From assembly GCF_000179915.2 (NCBI RefSeq), contig NC_014963.1, positions 3,968,001-4,032,000 on the forward strand: a stretch of DNA of 64,000 nucleotides, in the 5' to 3' direction. Within the stretch, counting starts at the first letter, position 1. Each line of letters opens with the position of its first letter. This DNA comes from Terriglobus saanensis SP1PR4 (GTDB taxonomy: Bacteria > Acidobacteriota > Terriglobia > Terriglobales > Acidobacteriaceae). Shown here piece by piece: positions 1 through 8,276 of the stretch. Under the pieces are notes generated by a model that was not told the DNA's origin, searched no databases, and was given only the letters and a program-made list of their open reading frames with translations. Made by a program: the position numbers and the translations under genes.

Positions 1-464
1 CGGATCACCGCTCCGCCCAGAAGCGAAGCATCTTCTTTCCAAAGCACACGAACGTTTCCGCCCGCGAGCTTCGCTGCCTCGGCAGTCAATGCCTGCTTGT
101 CCTCTTCGCGTAAACCGCGTGCCGAGGTAATCTCCGCCTCGCTCGTCCCCGCGCCTGCATCGGCAACGGCAACGTACTCAGCAATCACTTCGCCAATAGC
201 CATGAGGCGCTGGTGATCCATCAGAACCGCGATGAAGTTGCGGACAACCTTATCCATCCCGAGACGTCCGGCAATGGCATCGAGCACCTTGATCTTCTTC
301 TCGTGCTCGATCGCAGGGTTCATCAAAAACTCGTGCAGATCGTGGCTCTCCGCCAGCGTTCCGGCAAAATCACCCAGCTGGGCGCTTACCGCGTTGCGAT
401 CCAACTTATGGGCCGTGACAATTTCATCGAGAGCGCGCGCGTAACGCAGTGCAAAGGCCGCCAT
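1..464 (-). CDS. atpH: ATP synthase F1 delta subunit (3' end outside window)
   Basis: This is the peripheral-stalk subunit that joins F1 to the b subunits of the proton-translocating ATP synthase at the inner membrane. The visible 154 residues begin MAAFALRYARAL and carry the family's helical N-terminal domain, including a DFAGTLAESHDLHEFLMNP stretch. The C-terminal end lies beyond base 1. The ATG at 464 shares one base with the TAA of the upstream b-subunit gene (TAATG), which implies translational coupling. It is the third gene of a b', b, delta run. The order and the overlaps make the assignment secure. Confidence 0.93.
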   Translation of the reverse strand, partial: MAAFALRYARALDEIVTAHKLDRNAVSAQLGDFAGTLAESHDLHEFLMNPAIEHEKKIKVLDAIAGRLGMDKVVRNFIAVLMDHQRLMAIGEVIAEYVAVADAGAGTSEAEITSARGLREEDKQALTAEAAKLAGGNVRVLWKEDASLLGGAVI

Positions 465-1180
465 TAGTTGCTGCCTCCCTTGCCCGACGCAGCCAGACGC
501 GCGGCAAACCCACGCACGATCTCACTATCGTCATCGTCCGAGATATTCAGCTTGCTCGCAGCCTGCTCCACAGCCAGCTTTGCGGCGAACTCACGCAGGT
601 TGCGCTGTGCGTGTGCTTCCGCCGCCGCAATCTCCTGCTCGGCTGCATGCGCAATACGCTCGCGCTCGTCGGCGACGGAAGCCTTGATGCGCGCTTCGTC
701 TGCTGCAGCATCTTTCTCCGCCTCGGACTTCAGAGCGGCAATCTCGCCGTCCAGCTTTGCCAGACGCGCTTCCACGCCAGAGAGACGAGCATTGGCCTCT
801 TCCGTTGCAGATCGTGCTTCGACCAAATTCTTCTGGATTCCCTGCGTCCGTCCGCGAAAGGTCTTCGGCAAAGCCTTAGCCAAAGCGTAAAGAATGGCAA
901 GGGCAAGAATGACAAAGTTGAACCAGGTGAAGACCGTCGAAGCCGTCTCCGGACTCATACCCATCATGCGGCCCAGAGAAATTACCATGGGCGACTTCTT
1001 GAATGCTTCAGTTCCCTCTTCGGCTTCTTTCTTCTTGCCGGCGGAGTTTGCCTGAGGCTCAGCCTTCTGGCCGGACGCCGTCGAAGGCGAAGCCGCAACA
1101 GCCTGTGCCCGCAAGGGGACAACAGGAGCCACGCCCAACATCAAAACCAAAGCCAACAGCACGCATGCTCGCATCGTCAT
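464..1180 (-). CDS. atpF: ATP synthase F0 subunit b with N-terminal extension
   Basis: This is the stator subunit b of F0, a membrane-anchored coiled coil that holds F1 still while the c ring turns. The protein has 238 residues, against roughly 160 for a usual b subunit. Residues 1-27 look like a signal peptide (MTMRACVLLALVLMLG, then APVVPLRAQA). Residues 28-65 are a low-complexity charged linker. The family membrane segment is at about 82-100, followed by an Ala/Glu-rich coiled coil to the end. It overlaps the b' gene by four bases (ATGA) and abuts delta. The extension is the odd point: the anchor may be processed before assembly. No other family fits. Confidence 0.93.
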   Translation of the reverse strand: MTMRACVLLALVLMLGVAPVVPLRAQAVAASPSTASGQKAEPQANSAGKKKEAEEGTEAFKKSPMVISLGRMMGMSPETASTVFTWFNFVILALAILYALAKALPKTFRGRTQGIQKNLVEARSATEEANARLSGVEARLAKLDGEIAALKSEAEKDAAADEARIKASVADERERIAHAAEQEIAAAEAHAQRNLREFAAKLAVEQAASKLNISDDDDSEIVRGFAARLAASGKGGSN

Positions 1181-1644
1181 CCCTGCACCGCCGCGCCGCC
1201 CCGGTGCGTAGGCAAAATCGCCTTCAAAATCTGATCGGAGAGCTGCGCCGCAGAGGTCTGTAGCTGCTGCTTCGCTTCGTCACCAGCGCGCTGAACTGCC
1301 TCGCGCGCCACGCCGATACGCCGCTGCGCATCGTGGCGAGCCAACTCCAGAGCTTTCTCGCGCTCCGTGTTCCATTGCTTCAGCATGGCCTGGCGGTTTT
1401 CAAAGATCTTCGTCCGCGCATCGCGCAGTTTGGCTTCGTATTCCGCCGCCTTCGCCTCGGACGCAGAGATGGCCGAACGCGCCTGGTCCATTGCTCCGGA
1501 GGTCCGCGCATGGCGCTCTGCCAGCATTGTTTCGAGAGGCTTACGAACGAGCGCAGCATAGGCAATCACCAGCACGACGAAGAAGATCATCGTTGGCACA
1601 GAGCCGAGCACAAGTTCGCCAAGTTGGTTCAAAATATCTTGCAT
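1177..1644 (-). CDS. ATP synthase F0 subunit b'
   Basis: This second b-type stator subunit has 155 residues. A short N-terminus is followed by one membrane helix at about 11-33 (LVLGSVPTMIFFVVLVIAYA) and then an uninterrupted charged coiled coil. Having b' directly before b implies a heterodimeric peripheral stalk, as in photosynthetic and several other Gram-negative lineages. It is the first gene of the visible operon, with a likely sigma-70 promoter about 100 bases upstream. The ATG at 1644 is preceded by a modest GGA Shine-Dalgarno sequence. The a and c subunit genes are not in front of it, so the F0 and F1 genes are probably split between loci. Confidence 0.9.
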   Translation of the reverse strand: MQDILNQLGELVLGSVPTMIFFVVLVIAYAALVRKPLETMLAERHARTSGAMDQARSAISASEAKAAEYEAKLRDARTKIFENRQAMLKQWNTEREKALELARHDAQRRIGVAREAVQRAGDEAKQQLQTSAAQLSDQILKAILPTHRGGAAVQG

Positions 1645-1745
1645 ATTTTCCGTGGGAGCTCCGAATGAAAGTCCCGCGTATTCAAGCCGTTATAGGCAGG
1701 AAAGAAGGGCGCCCGGAGGCGTTTTCAGGACGGTGCAACCCTTTA

Positions 1746-1775
1746 TTTTTAGCAGAGGGGCTTCGGGTGAGTCAA
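1746..1775 (-). promoter_or_regulatory. Candidate sigma-70 promoter of the atp operon
   Basis: Read on the minus strand, TTGACT (1770-1775) is followed after 18 bases by TAAAAA (1746-1751). This lies about 100 bases upstream of the b' start codon and downstream of the hflX stop, so it would drive the atp genes separately from hfq-hflX. It is judged by eye from box similarity and position only. Confidence 0.5.
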
Positions 1776-1860
1776 TGTTTCGCCTTCCACTCTAAGGCTG
1801 TAATCGCCCAATTGAGACGGTATTCGAACGGAGATTATTTATTAAAACCGTAGGACTTAT

Positions 1861-1917
1861 GCCTGATATCGGGCGTAGACTGTGGTTACGCCTAGACCCG
1901 TTCGGGTCCGATCAGGC
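1861..1917. other. Three-way-junction inverted repeat cluster
   Basis: Three nested perfect helices can form. P1 is GCCTGAT (1861-1867) with ATCAGGC (1911-1917). P2 is GGCGTA (1872-1877) with TACGCC (1887-1892) and a 9-base loop. P3 is GACCC (1895-1899) with GGGTC (1904-1908) and a 4-base loop. Linkers are only 2-4 bases. The element lies about 70 bases past the hflX stop and upstream of the atp promoter, so if transcribed it would be the 3' end of the hfq-hflX message. No U-run follows P1 on either strand, so it is not a typical intrinsic terminator. The pairing is seen directly; a function is not. Confidence 0.55.
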
Positions 1918-1985
1918 CGCGTCTCTGGGACCCACCTCCACTCCCCCTGCGCGGCCTGAACTATGTCTGGGTGAATTTTCCCTGT

Positions 1986-3524
1986 TTACCGTGTTTTTGT
2001 TGCAGTTTCTATCCTGCGGACGCGCCGCTTCGGCCGCGCCACGGGACCGGTGTCGGGCTTCGCCACATCCGCCTCCTGGAAGCGGCGGTAGCGATTCAGC
2101 AGGGATGCCGGTCCGCGCGCCAACATCACCACAAAACTTCCATCAAACCGTTTTGATTCGATCGAACATCCGGCTTCCAGAGCGGCAATCGTCCGGCCTT
2201 CGCGCTGGGGAATGCGAAACTCCGCTTCCGCCGTGGGATCTGGCGCCTTTTCGCCGCCAATCCGGTCTTCGATGGCAGCGATCAGGACGTCGAGACCAAC
2301 GCCCTTTGCGGCCGAGATCGCAATGACGTCTTTGCGACCCAAAAGCGCCTGCTGTTCCGGCTCGCTCAGCAGATCGATCTTGTTCAAGACTTCGATTCGC
2401 GGAGTCCTCGCCACCTCAAGCTCGGCCAGCACTGCTTCCACCTGCATTTTTTGTTCTTCCAGAATTGCGGAAGATGCATCCCGCACATGCAAGAGAAGCT
2501 CGGCCCGCTCGACCTCTTCCAGCGTGGCGCGAAAGCTGGTGACGAGCGCATGCGGAAGATTGCGGATGAAGCCAACCGTATCGCTCAGCAGCACCTTCCG
2601 GCGCGAGGGCAGAACGAACTGCCGCAGCTTGGGGTCCAGCGTCGCAAACATGCGCGAGCTCGCCAGCACACCCGCCTCCGTCAGAGCATTGAAGAGCGTG
2701 CTCTTCCCGGCGTTGGTGTAACCGACAAGCGCGACCGTGGGCACAGGGACGCTTTCGCGCCTCTGCCTCTGCTGCCTGCGAATACGACGTACCTGCTCCA
2801 GCTGCGCCTTGACGTGGTCGATCCGGCCGCGAATGACGCGGCGGTCTGTCTCGATGCGGGTCTCGCCGGGGCCTCGTGTGCCGATGCCGCCACCGAGCTG
2901 CGACATGCTTTTGCCCTTGCCTGCGAGGCGCGGCAGTTGATACTCCAGCTGCGCCAGTTCGACCTGCAGATGCCCCTCCCGCGTCCGCGCGTGACGGGCA
3001 AAGATATCCAGGATGAGTTGCGTCCGGTCGATGACGCGGCACGGCATCTCTTTTTCCAGATTGCGAAGCTGTGTCGGCGTCAGGTCGTGATCGAAGAGGA
3101 CAACGTCCGCCTCGGTCGACTCCGCCATTGCTGCAAGTTCTTCCACCTTGCCGATGCCGATCAGCGTAGCCGGGTCGGGTCGCCCCCGGCGCTGCACCAA
3201 CGTCGCCGCGATGGTCGCTCCCGCAGAACGGGCCAGTTCTTCAAACTCCGCCAGGGAGGACTCAAAGTCCACGTCTGACTCAACTGCTTTGGCTTTAGGA
3301 ACAACGAAATCTTCGTCATCGTCTTCGATGGAGTCATCGCTCGAATTGCCAATGGACGCAGCAGAGCGCGCCATCAGAGCGGCAGCAGGGATCGACCGTC
3401 TGCTGCCCGTGATCTCCACGGCCACCAGAACGGCCTTTTCCGCAACTGCCGTCACCGCAGCCGACCGCTCCGATGCCGCATGTTCCAACCGCGAAGTTCC
3501 TGCGGATTTTGTGGGTTTTGCCAC
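1986..3524 (-). CDS. hflX: GTPase HflX
   Basis: This ribosome-associated GTPase splits stalled or hibernating ribosomes under stress. In 512 residues, an acidic, poorly conserved N-terminal extension (1-90) precedes the HflX nucleotide-binding-like domain. The signature [11 protein letters not shown] is at 211-221, an Arg-rich helical linker at 235-257, the P-loop GYTNAGKST at 268-276, DTVGF at 315-319, and NKID near 383. It starts at a GTG nine bases after hfq, so the two are co-transcribed, as in many proteobacteria. The N-terminal extension is longer than in E. coli HflX, and a shorter internal start cannot be excluded. Confidence 0.95.
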   Translation of the reverse strand: MAKPTKSAGTSRLEHAASERSAAVTAVAEKAVLVAVEITGSRRSIPAAALMARSAASIGNSSDDSIEDDDEDFVVPKAKAVESDVDFESSLAEFEELARSAGATIAATLVQRRGRPDPATLIGIGKVEELAAMAESTEADVVLFDHDLTPTQLRNLEKEMPCRVIDRTQLILDIFARHARTREGHLQVELAQLEYQLPRLAGKGKSMSQLGGGIGTRGPGETRIETDRRVIRGRIDHVKAQLEQVRRIRRQQRQRRESVPVPTVALVGYTNAGKSTLFNALTEAGVLASSRMFATLDPKLRQFVLPSRRKVLLSDTVGFIRNLPHALVTSFRATLEEVERAELLLHVRDASSAILEEQKMQVEAVLAELEVARTPRIEVLNKIDLLSEPEQQALLGRKDVIAISAAKGVGLDVLIAAIEDRIGGEKAPDPTAEAEFRIPQREGRTIAALEAGCSIESKRFDGSFVVMLARGPASLLNRYRRFQEADVAKPDTGPVARPKRRVRRIETATKTR

Positions 3525-3533
3525 GCTGATAAG

Positions 3534-3821
3534 CTAGGCCGCCGGCGATCCTGCCTCGCCGGAGACACCCGCCGACGAGACAGGAGCATGGGCCCGTTCC
3601 ACATGTGCTCCACCGCGTGTGCTGACTACCGTCGAAATCGCATGCTTGAAGATCAACTGCTCCTGGGCATTGTTTTCCAGGAGAACCGAATACTTATCAA
3701 AGGAACGGATCTTGCCCGTCAACTTTACGCCACTCACAAGGTAGATCGTGATAGGGGACTTGTCTTTGCGAACGGTGTTCAAGAAAGTGTCCTGAATATT
3801 CTGTGCCGGCTTGGAATCCAT
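3534..3821 (-). CDS. hfq: RNA chaperone Hfq
   Basis: Hfq is a hexameric Sm-like protein that pairs small RNAs with mRNAs. In this 95-residue protein the Sm core is clear: [20 protein letters not shown] is Sm1 and the segment ending in KHAISTV is Sm2. The canonical Sm2 YKHAIS appears here as FKHAIS. The C-terminal tail of about 30 residues is Ala/Gly/Ser-rich and presumably disordered. The ATG at 3821 follows a GAGGAG ribosome site. It is the first gene of an hfq-hflX operon. Hfq is not found in every acidobacterium, so its presence predicts sRNA regulation here. Confidence 0.95.
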   Translation of the reverse strand: MDSKPAQNIQDTFLNTVRKDKSPITIYLVSGVKLTGKIRSFDKYSVLLENNAQEQLIFKHAISTVVSTRGGAHVERAHAPVSSAGVSGEAGSPAA

Positions 3822-4063
3822 AACTGCCGATCTCCTCTTCTTCGTGTCTACGTTCGATACGCTCTAGCGCATCGTCAAAAAAATCGTACATTCCCCAAAT
3901 TTCGGGGGTCTGCCATTCAGGGCTTCAGGACCACGTTTGGCCTGAGGCGTTCACAATACACAGCTTCCCGCGCCAAATACAATCGGAAAACGGGAAGAGT
4001 CTTCACATTGGACTCGCCACCTTGCCCCAAGGTAGCGAGTTTTATGGATTTAGAATAGCGGGG

Positions 4064-5221
4064 ATGCCCGAAATGAAACTGGCCCCTATTCCGATGCTCG
4101 ACCTCAGCCGCCAGTACACCATAGTTGGGGAAGAAATCCAGGCCGCTTTGGCCGAAATTGGCCGCGCCGGACGCTTCGTTCTCGGAAAAGAAGTCCAAGC
4201 ATTCGAGACTGCCGCAGCCGCCATGCTGGGCACGACCCACGCCATCGGCTGCAGCAGCGGCACGGAAGCCCTCTGGCTTGCTCTGGACGCCGCGGGCGTC
4301 CGCCCCGGCGATAAGGTCATCACCTCTCCTTTCAGTTTCTTTGCCACCGCCAGCGCCATTCTGCGCTGCGGCGCACAGCCCGTCATGGCCGATATCGATC
4401 CGGTCACCTTCAACCTCTCGCCGCTGACCGTCACCGCGATCCTCGAACGCAACTCCGACATCAAGGCCGTTCTTCCCGTCCACCTTTACGGCCAATGCGC
4501 TGATTTTGATGCCCTCAACCGATTGAAAATAAAGCATAATCTCCTACTCGTCGAGGACGCCGCGCAGGCATTCGGAGCGAAGTGGAATGGCATTCCCGCA
4601 GGCGCGCTGGGAGACTCCGCTGCCTTCAGCTTCTACCCGACCAAAAACCTTTCAGCCTGGGGCGACGCCGGTCTGGTAACCACCAGCGACGACACCATTG
4701 CGGATCGCGCCAATCTCCTTCACGTCCATGGCATGCGCGAGCGGTATTTCCACGAAATCGTGGGCTGGAACGCCCGCATGGACACGATGCAGGCCGCCGT
4801 CCTGCTGATCAAGCTTCGCCATATCGAGCAGTGGAACCTGGACCGTGCTCGCATCGCAGCGCGCTATCACTGGCTCTTCGCGGATTCGGGCCTGACTCTC
4901 GGCACATCCGCGGACGCGGCCGATCTAGTTTTGCCGCAGACCGACCCGCGCGCCACCCACGTCTGGCACCAGTACGTGATCCGCTCATCGCGACGCAACG
5001 ACCTTCGCGCTCACCTGACGGCAAGCGGCATCGGCACGGAGATCTACTACCCTCTTTCGCTTCATCAGCAGCAGGCACTTGCGAGCCTCGACTACGTTCC
5101 GGGCGACTTCCCCCACAGCGAATGTGCCGCGCGCGAAGTCCTGGCGATCCCGATCTTCCCTGAACTGCGCGAAGATGAGCAGGACCGCGTCGTGGAAGCT
5201 ATCGTTGCTTTCCACGCCTGA
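4064..5221 (+). CDS. DegT/DnrJ/EryC1/StrS-family aminotransferase
   Basis: This is a PLP-dependent, fold-type I sugar aminotransferase that moves an amino group onto a nucleotide-linked keto-sugar, usually for O-antigen or other surface glycans. It has 385 residues. The GCSSGTEAL phosphate-binding loop is near residue 62, LVEDAAQAFGA near 162, and the Schiff-base lysine in FYPTKNLSAWGDAG is K194. The ATG at 4064 suits the family N-terminus (LAPIPMLDLSRQY); an upstream TTG at 4022 would add 14 residues with no family counterpart. No sugar-nucleotide genes adjoin it, so the substrate cannot be named. Confidence 0.9.
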   Translation: MPEMKLAPIPMLDLSRQYTIVGEEIQAALAEIGRAGRFVLGKEVQAFETAAAAMLGTTHAIGCSSGTEALWLALDAAGVRPGDKVITSPFSFFATASAILRCGAQPVMADIDPVTFNLSPLTVTAILERNSDIKAVLPVHLYGQCADFDALNRLKIKHNLLLVEDAAQAFGAKWNGIPAGALGDSAAFSFYPTKNLSAWGDAGLVTTSDDTIADRANLLHVHGMRERYFHEIVGWNARMDTMQAAVLLIKLRHIEQWNLDRARIAARYHWLFADSGLTLGTSADAADLVLPQTDPRATHVWHQYVIRSSRRNDLRAHLTASGIGTEIYYPLSLHQQQALASLDYVPGDFPHSECAAREVLAIPIFPELREDEQDRVVEAIVAFHA

Positions 5222-5245
5222 CACGAAAAGAATCTATAAACAGAC

Positions 5246-5947
5246 ATGCAACATAGTCAGGATCACCACGAAGCGCACTTTACCGCGGGCGTCTTTGTGC
5301 GCGACGTCGTCATCGGCATGTCAGACGGTCTCACCGTTCCCTTCGCCCTGGCTGCGGGACTCTCCGGGGCCACTGTTGCGGTGCACATCGTCGTCACTGC
5401 AGGTCTGGCGGAGATTGCCGCTGGTTCCATCGCCATGGGCCTGGGCGGTTACCTGGCTGCGCGTGGCGATGCCGAACACTACGCGAGCGAGTTGCGTCGC
5501 GAGTACCGCGAGATCGAAGAAATTCCCGAGGACGAAAAAGAAGAGTGTTCGCTGGTCCTGCAGCAGTACGGACTCTCCCCGGAGATGAGCGCGCCCATCG
5601 TCGAAGCCCTCAGCCACAATCCCAAGGCCTGGGTGGACTTCATGATGCGCTTCGAGCTTGGGCTGGAAGAGCCAGATCCATCGCGAGTCTGGAAGAGTGC
5701 GCTGACTATCGCCGTTTCGTACATCGTGGGTGGATTGATTCCGCTCGCGCCCTACTTCGTCGCGTCCACGATGCAGCGCGCGCTGAGCCTCTCTGTCCTC
5801 TGCACGCTCATCGCGCTCGCCGTCTTCGGCTTTGCAAAAGGAAAGGCGACGGGAGTCAGCGGCTTCAAGGCTGCTTTGCAGACCACGCTCATCGGAGGGC
5901 TCGCCGCCAGCGCAGCCTTCGCGCTGGCGCGGCTCTTCTCGCACTAG
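5246..5947 (+). CDS. VIT1/CCC1-family iron/manganese transporter
   Basis: This integral membrane protein of 233 residues belongs to the vacuolar iron transporter family, which moves Fe2+ or Mn2+ out of the cytosol. The family N-terminus VRDVVIGMSDGLTVPFALAAG is followed by GSIAMGLGGYLA, a soluble acidic segment (about 78-145, rich in Glu) where the family binds metal, and three further hydrophobic helices. It lies 24 bases after the aminotransferase in the same direction and may be read through, although the functions are unrelated. It ends one base before the convergent MFS gene. Confidence 0.92.
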   Translation: MQHSQDHHEAHFTAGVFVRDVVIGMSDGLTVPFALAAGLSGATVAVHIVVTAGLAEIAAGSIAMGLGGYLAARGDAEHYASELRREYREIEEIPEDEKEECSLVLQQYGLSPEMSAPIVEALSHNPKAWVDFMMRFELGLEEPDPSRVWKSALTIAVSYIVGGLIPLAPYFVASTMQRALSLSVLCTLIALAVFGFAKGKATGVSGFKAALQTTLIGGLAASAAFALARLFSH

Positions 5948-5948
5948 A

Positions 5949-7565
5949 TCAATGCGCTGGCGGGGCCTTTCCACCCAGCTTGAAGTTCTTCGTCAGCAAC
6001 ACCAGCGGCGCGGCGCACAGCGTCAGCATGCCCAGCACATGGAAGCAATCCATGAACGCAAGGAAGCGCGTCTGCGATTCCATCTGGCTATAGACGCGAA
6101 GATACGCTGCATTCATTGCATCCGCCTGCGCGAAACCGTGTGTCTGCAGGAATGCCGCAGTCTGTCGCACAGTGTCCTGCAGGAAGGGCGAGGAGGGGCC
6201 CAGATTCGCGCCCATCACCGATTGATGAAAGTTCTGCCGACGCTCACTCATCGTCGTGACAAACGCGATGCCAAAGCTTCCACCCCAGTTGCGAAAGAAG
6301 TTCGTCAGCGACGAAGCCTTGTTGTTCTGGTTCGGTGCGAGCTGCGAGTACGAAATCACCGAAAGCGGAACGAAGAAGAATGCGTAGCCCAATCCCTGCA
6401 AAGCACGCGCCAGGGCGTAGTGTCTGTAATCCGTCTGCAGGTTGAAGTGACTGTAGTGGATAAACGAAATACCCACGATCATCACAGCGCCAAACAACAG
6501 GATGCGTGGATGCACGATGCCGCGCTGCACCAACTGCGCGCCTACTGGAGCAAGAAGCGTAATCACAAAGGCTCCCGGTCCAAGGACCAATCCTGCGTCG
6601 ATCGCGCGATAGCCATACAAGGACTGCAGGATCTGCGGGATCATCGTCGTCGAAGCAAACAAGCCCACGCCGAAGACGAAATAAAAGACGTTCGAGATCG
6701 CGAAGTTACGCACCTTCAACATGCGGAAATCGATCACAGGATCCGCAACGTTCAGCTCCCAGAAGACCGCAGCCGTCAGGCACGTGACGCCGATGACAAA
6801 GCACCAGATGATCGTCGTCGATCCGAACCAGTCATCGATCTGCCCACGATCGAGAAGGATCTCCAGCGCGGCGCTGCCCAGGCCAATCAGCGCGATGCCG
6901 ACTCCATCCACATTCAACTTACCTTTGCTGTCGCGCGCCGTGGCCCGCTCCGCCGCAAAGCCCGGAGGATCGTGCACGAAACGATTCGTCAGAAACAGTG
7001 AAAGGATGCCGATGGGGATATTGATTAGAAAGACCCAGCGCCAGTTGTAGTTGTCCGTGATCCAACCCCCGAGCACAGGTCCGATGGCGGGCGCGGTCAC
7101 AATCGCTACGGTGTACAGCGCAAAGGCGGAAGCTCTCTTCGCGGGCGGAAAGGTATCTACAAGGATTGCCTGTTCCACGGGAGCCAGGCCGCCTCCGCCA
7201 ATGCCCTGCAGCACACGCGCGAACAGCATCACACCCAGGCTTGGTGCGATCCCGCAGAAGAAGCTCGTGATCGTAAAGAGCGTCACGCATGCCATGTAAT
7301 AGTTCTTCCGGCCGAAGACGCGCGAGAGCCATGCGGACATCGGCAGAATCACTGCGTTGGCCACAAGATAGGTCGTGAGAATCCACGTCACTTCATCGAA
7401 CGAACGTCCCAGGCCACCCGCGATGTACGGCAGCGAAACGTTCGCAATCGACGTATCCAGAAGCTCCATGAACGTGGCAAGCGTCACGGTCAGTGCCACG
7501 ACCCACGGATTGATCCCGGCGCGCAGTACTGCGGTCGAACTGGGAGGAGCAACAGCAGTGGCCAA
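5949..7565 (-). CDS. EmrB/QacA-type (DHA2) multidrug exporter
   Basis: This is a proton-coupled major facilitator of the 14-helix DHA2 family. The 538-residue protein opens with NPWVVALTVTLATFMELLDTSIANVSLP, whose LDTSIANV is the family helix-1 motif. It has WLSRVFGRKNYY as motif A and GPVLGGWITDNYNWRWVFLINIP as motif C with its flank. The start is TTG at 7565, supported by AGGAG seven bases upstream; there is no ATG before the first membrane helix. It is divergent from a TetR gene across 126 bases containing two similar operator-like sites, so substrate-induced derepression is likely. The substrate is unknown. No membrane-fusion partner is adjacent. Confidence 0.93.
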   Translation of the reverse strand: MATAVAPPSSTAVLRAGINPWVVALTVTLATFMELLDTSIANVSLPYIAGGLGRSFDEVTWILTTYLVANAVILPMSAWLSRVFGRKNYYMACVTLFTITSFFCGIAPSLGVMLFARVLQGIGGGGLAPVEQAILVDTFPPAKRASAFALYTVAIVTAPAIGPVLGGWITDNYNWRWVFLINIPIGILSLFLTNRFVHDPPGFAAERATARDSKGKLNVDGVGIALIGLGSAALEILLDRGQIDDWFGSTTIIWCFVIGVTCLTAAVFWELNVADPVIDFRMLKVRNFAISNVFYFVFGVGLFASTTMIPQILQSLYGYRAIDAGLVLGPGAFVITLLAPVGAQLVQRGIVHPRILLFGAVMIVGISFIHYSHFNLQTDYRHYALARALQGLGYAFFFVPLSVISYSQLAPNQNNKASSLTNFFRNWGGSFGIAFVTTMSERRQNFHQSVMGANLGPSSPFLQDTVRQTAAFLQTHGFAQADAMNAAYLRVYSQMESQTRFLAFMDCFHVLGMLTLCAAPLVLLTKNFKLGGKAPPAH

Positions 7566-7590
7566 GATCCGTCTCCTGGGTTTACATTTG

Positions 7591-7604
7591 AGACCACTCA
7601 GTCT
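7591..7604. promoter_or_regulatory. TetR operator-like site 1
   Basis: AGAC-N6-GTCT (AGACCACTCAGTCT) lies close to the exporter start codon. A second copy with the same arms and spacing begins 51 bases away. Paired dyads between a TetR gene and its divergent exporter are typical operators. The core resembles the AGACC...GGTCT boxes described for LmrA/YxaF-type regulators, a comparison made from memory. Confidence 0.5.
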
Positions 7605-7641
7605 CTTTCGCTCTGTGTATCATCTGATTCTCCAGGGCCAG

Positions 7642-7655
7642 AGACCGATGCGTCT
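7642..7655. promoter_or_regulatory. TetR operator-like site 2
   Basis: AGAC-N6-GTCT (AGACCGATGCGTCT) lies 37 bases before the TetR start codon and matches the arms and spacing of the site at 7591. A regulator bound at both could repress the exporter and its own gene together. Confidence 0.5.
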
Positions 7656-7691
7656 TTTTTTCGATAAGCTGCAGGAAGGAGAACAAGCATC

Positions 7692-8276
7692 ATGAGCAAG
7701 GGAGATCTCACCCGCCAGCGCATCGTCGCCGCGGCCGCGCCGATCTTCAATCAGAACGGCTACGAAGGCGCGTCCATGCAGGCACTTATGGAGGCCACCG
7801 GCCTGGGAAAAGGCGGCATCTATCGCCACTTCGAGAGCAAGGAAGAGCTCGCCTCCGAAGCCTTCCGGTATGCGGTGGCCCTCTCCGTAAAGACACGCAC
7901 CGGCGATCTCGCGCACATTGAAGGCGCCATCGCCAAGCTGGAATACGTCGTCAAGCGCTTCGTACACACACCGTCTCCGATGCCAGGTGGATGCCCTCTG
8001 ATGAACACCGCCATCGACAGCGACGATGGCAATCCGGTCCTTCGAGCGCTCGCCCGCGACAGCATCGCGGACTGGCGGCACCGTCTCTCGAAGATCGTTC
8101 AGGCCGGGGTCAAGGCGGGCGAGATCCGCAAAGGCATCCAGCCTCGCCAGATCGCCAACACCATCATCGCTACGCTGGAAGGCGCATTGATGATCAGCCG
8201 GATTGAGGGCACGAAAAAGCCCCTGCAGGATGCAAGGGCGTCTCTCATTACACTCTTTACGACGATCAGGAGCTAG
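7692..8276 (+). CDS. TetR/AcrR-family transcriptional repressor
   Basis: This is a one-component regulator of 194 residues. The N-terminal helix-turn-helix is clear (FNQNGYEGASMQALMEATGL followed by GKGGIYRHFESKEEL, residues about 18-52). The ligand domain carries PGGCPLMNTAIDSDDGNPVL, the segment seen in the LmrA/YxaF-like branch of the family. It is divergent from the DHA2 exporter and very probably represses it through the two AGAC-N6-GTCT sites. Its stop codon overlaps that of the convergent lipoprotein gene (CTAG). The ligand is unknown. Confidence 0.9.
   Translation: MSKGDLTRQRIVAAAAPIFNQNGYEGASMQALMEATGLGKGGIYRHFESKEELASEAFRYAVALSVKTRTGDLAHIEGAIAKLEYVVKRFVHTPSPMPGGCPLMNTAIDSDDGNPVLRALARDSIADWRHRLSKIVQAGVKAGEIRKGIQPRQIANTIIATLEGALMISRIEGTKKPLQDARASLITLFTTIRS

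Larger units (their letters stand above)
1645..1985. other. 341-base intergenic stretch between hflX and the atp genes
   Basis: I see no convincing protein gene here. The stretch holds the candidate atp promoter at 1746-1775 and a compact foldable element at 1861-1917, listed separately. The middle part around 1800-1860 is AT-rich. Confidence 0.6.

Noticed and set aside
449-1234. A long plus-strand open frame across the atpF gene
   Set aside because: It is the reverse-strand shadow of the ATP synthase b gene and has no domain or ribosome site.
1861-1917. A tRNA gene or tRNA-like pseudogene
   Set aside because: There is a closing stem and a third hairpin, but no 7-base anticodon loop, no TTC-containing 7-base T loop and no D arm.
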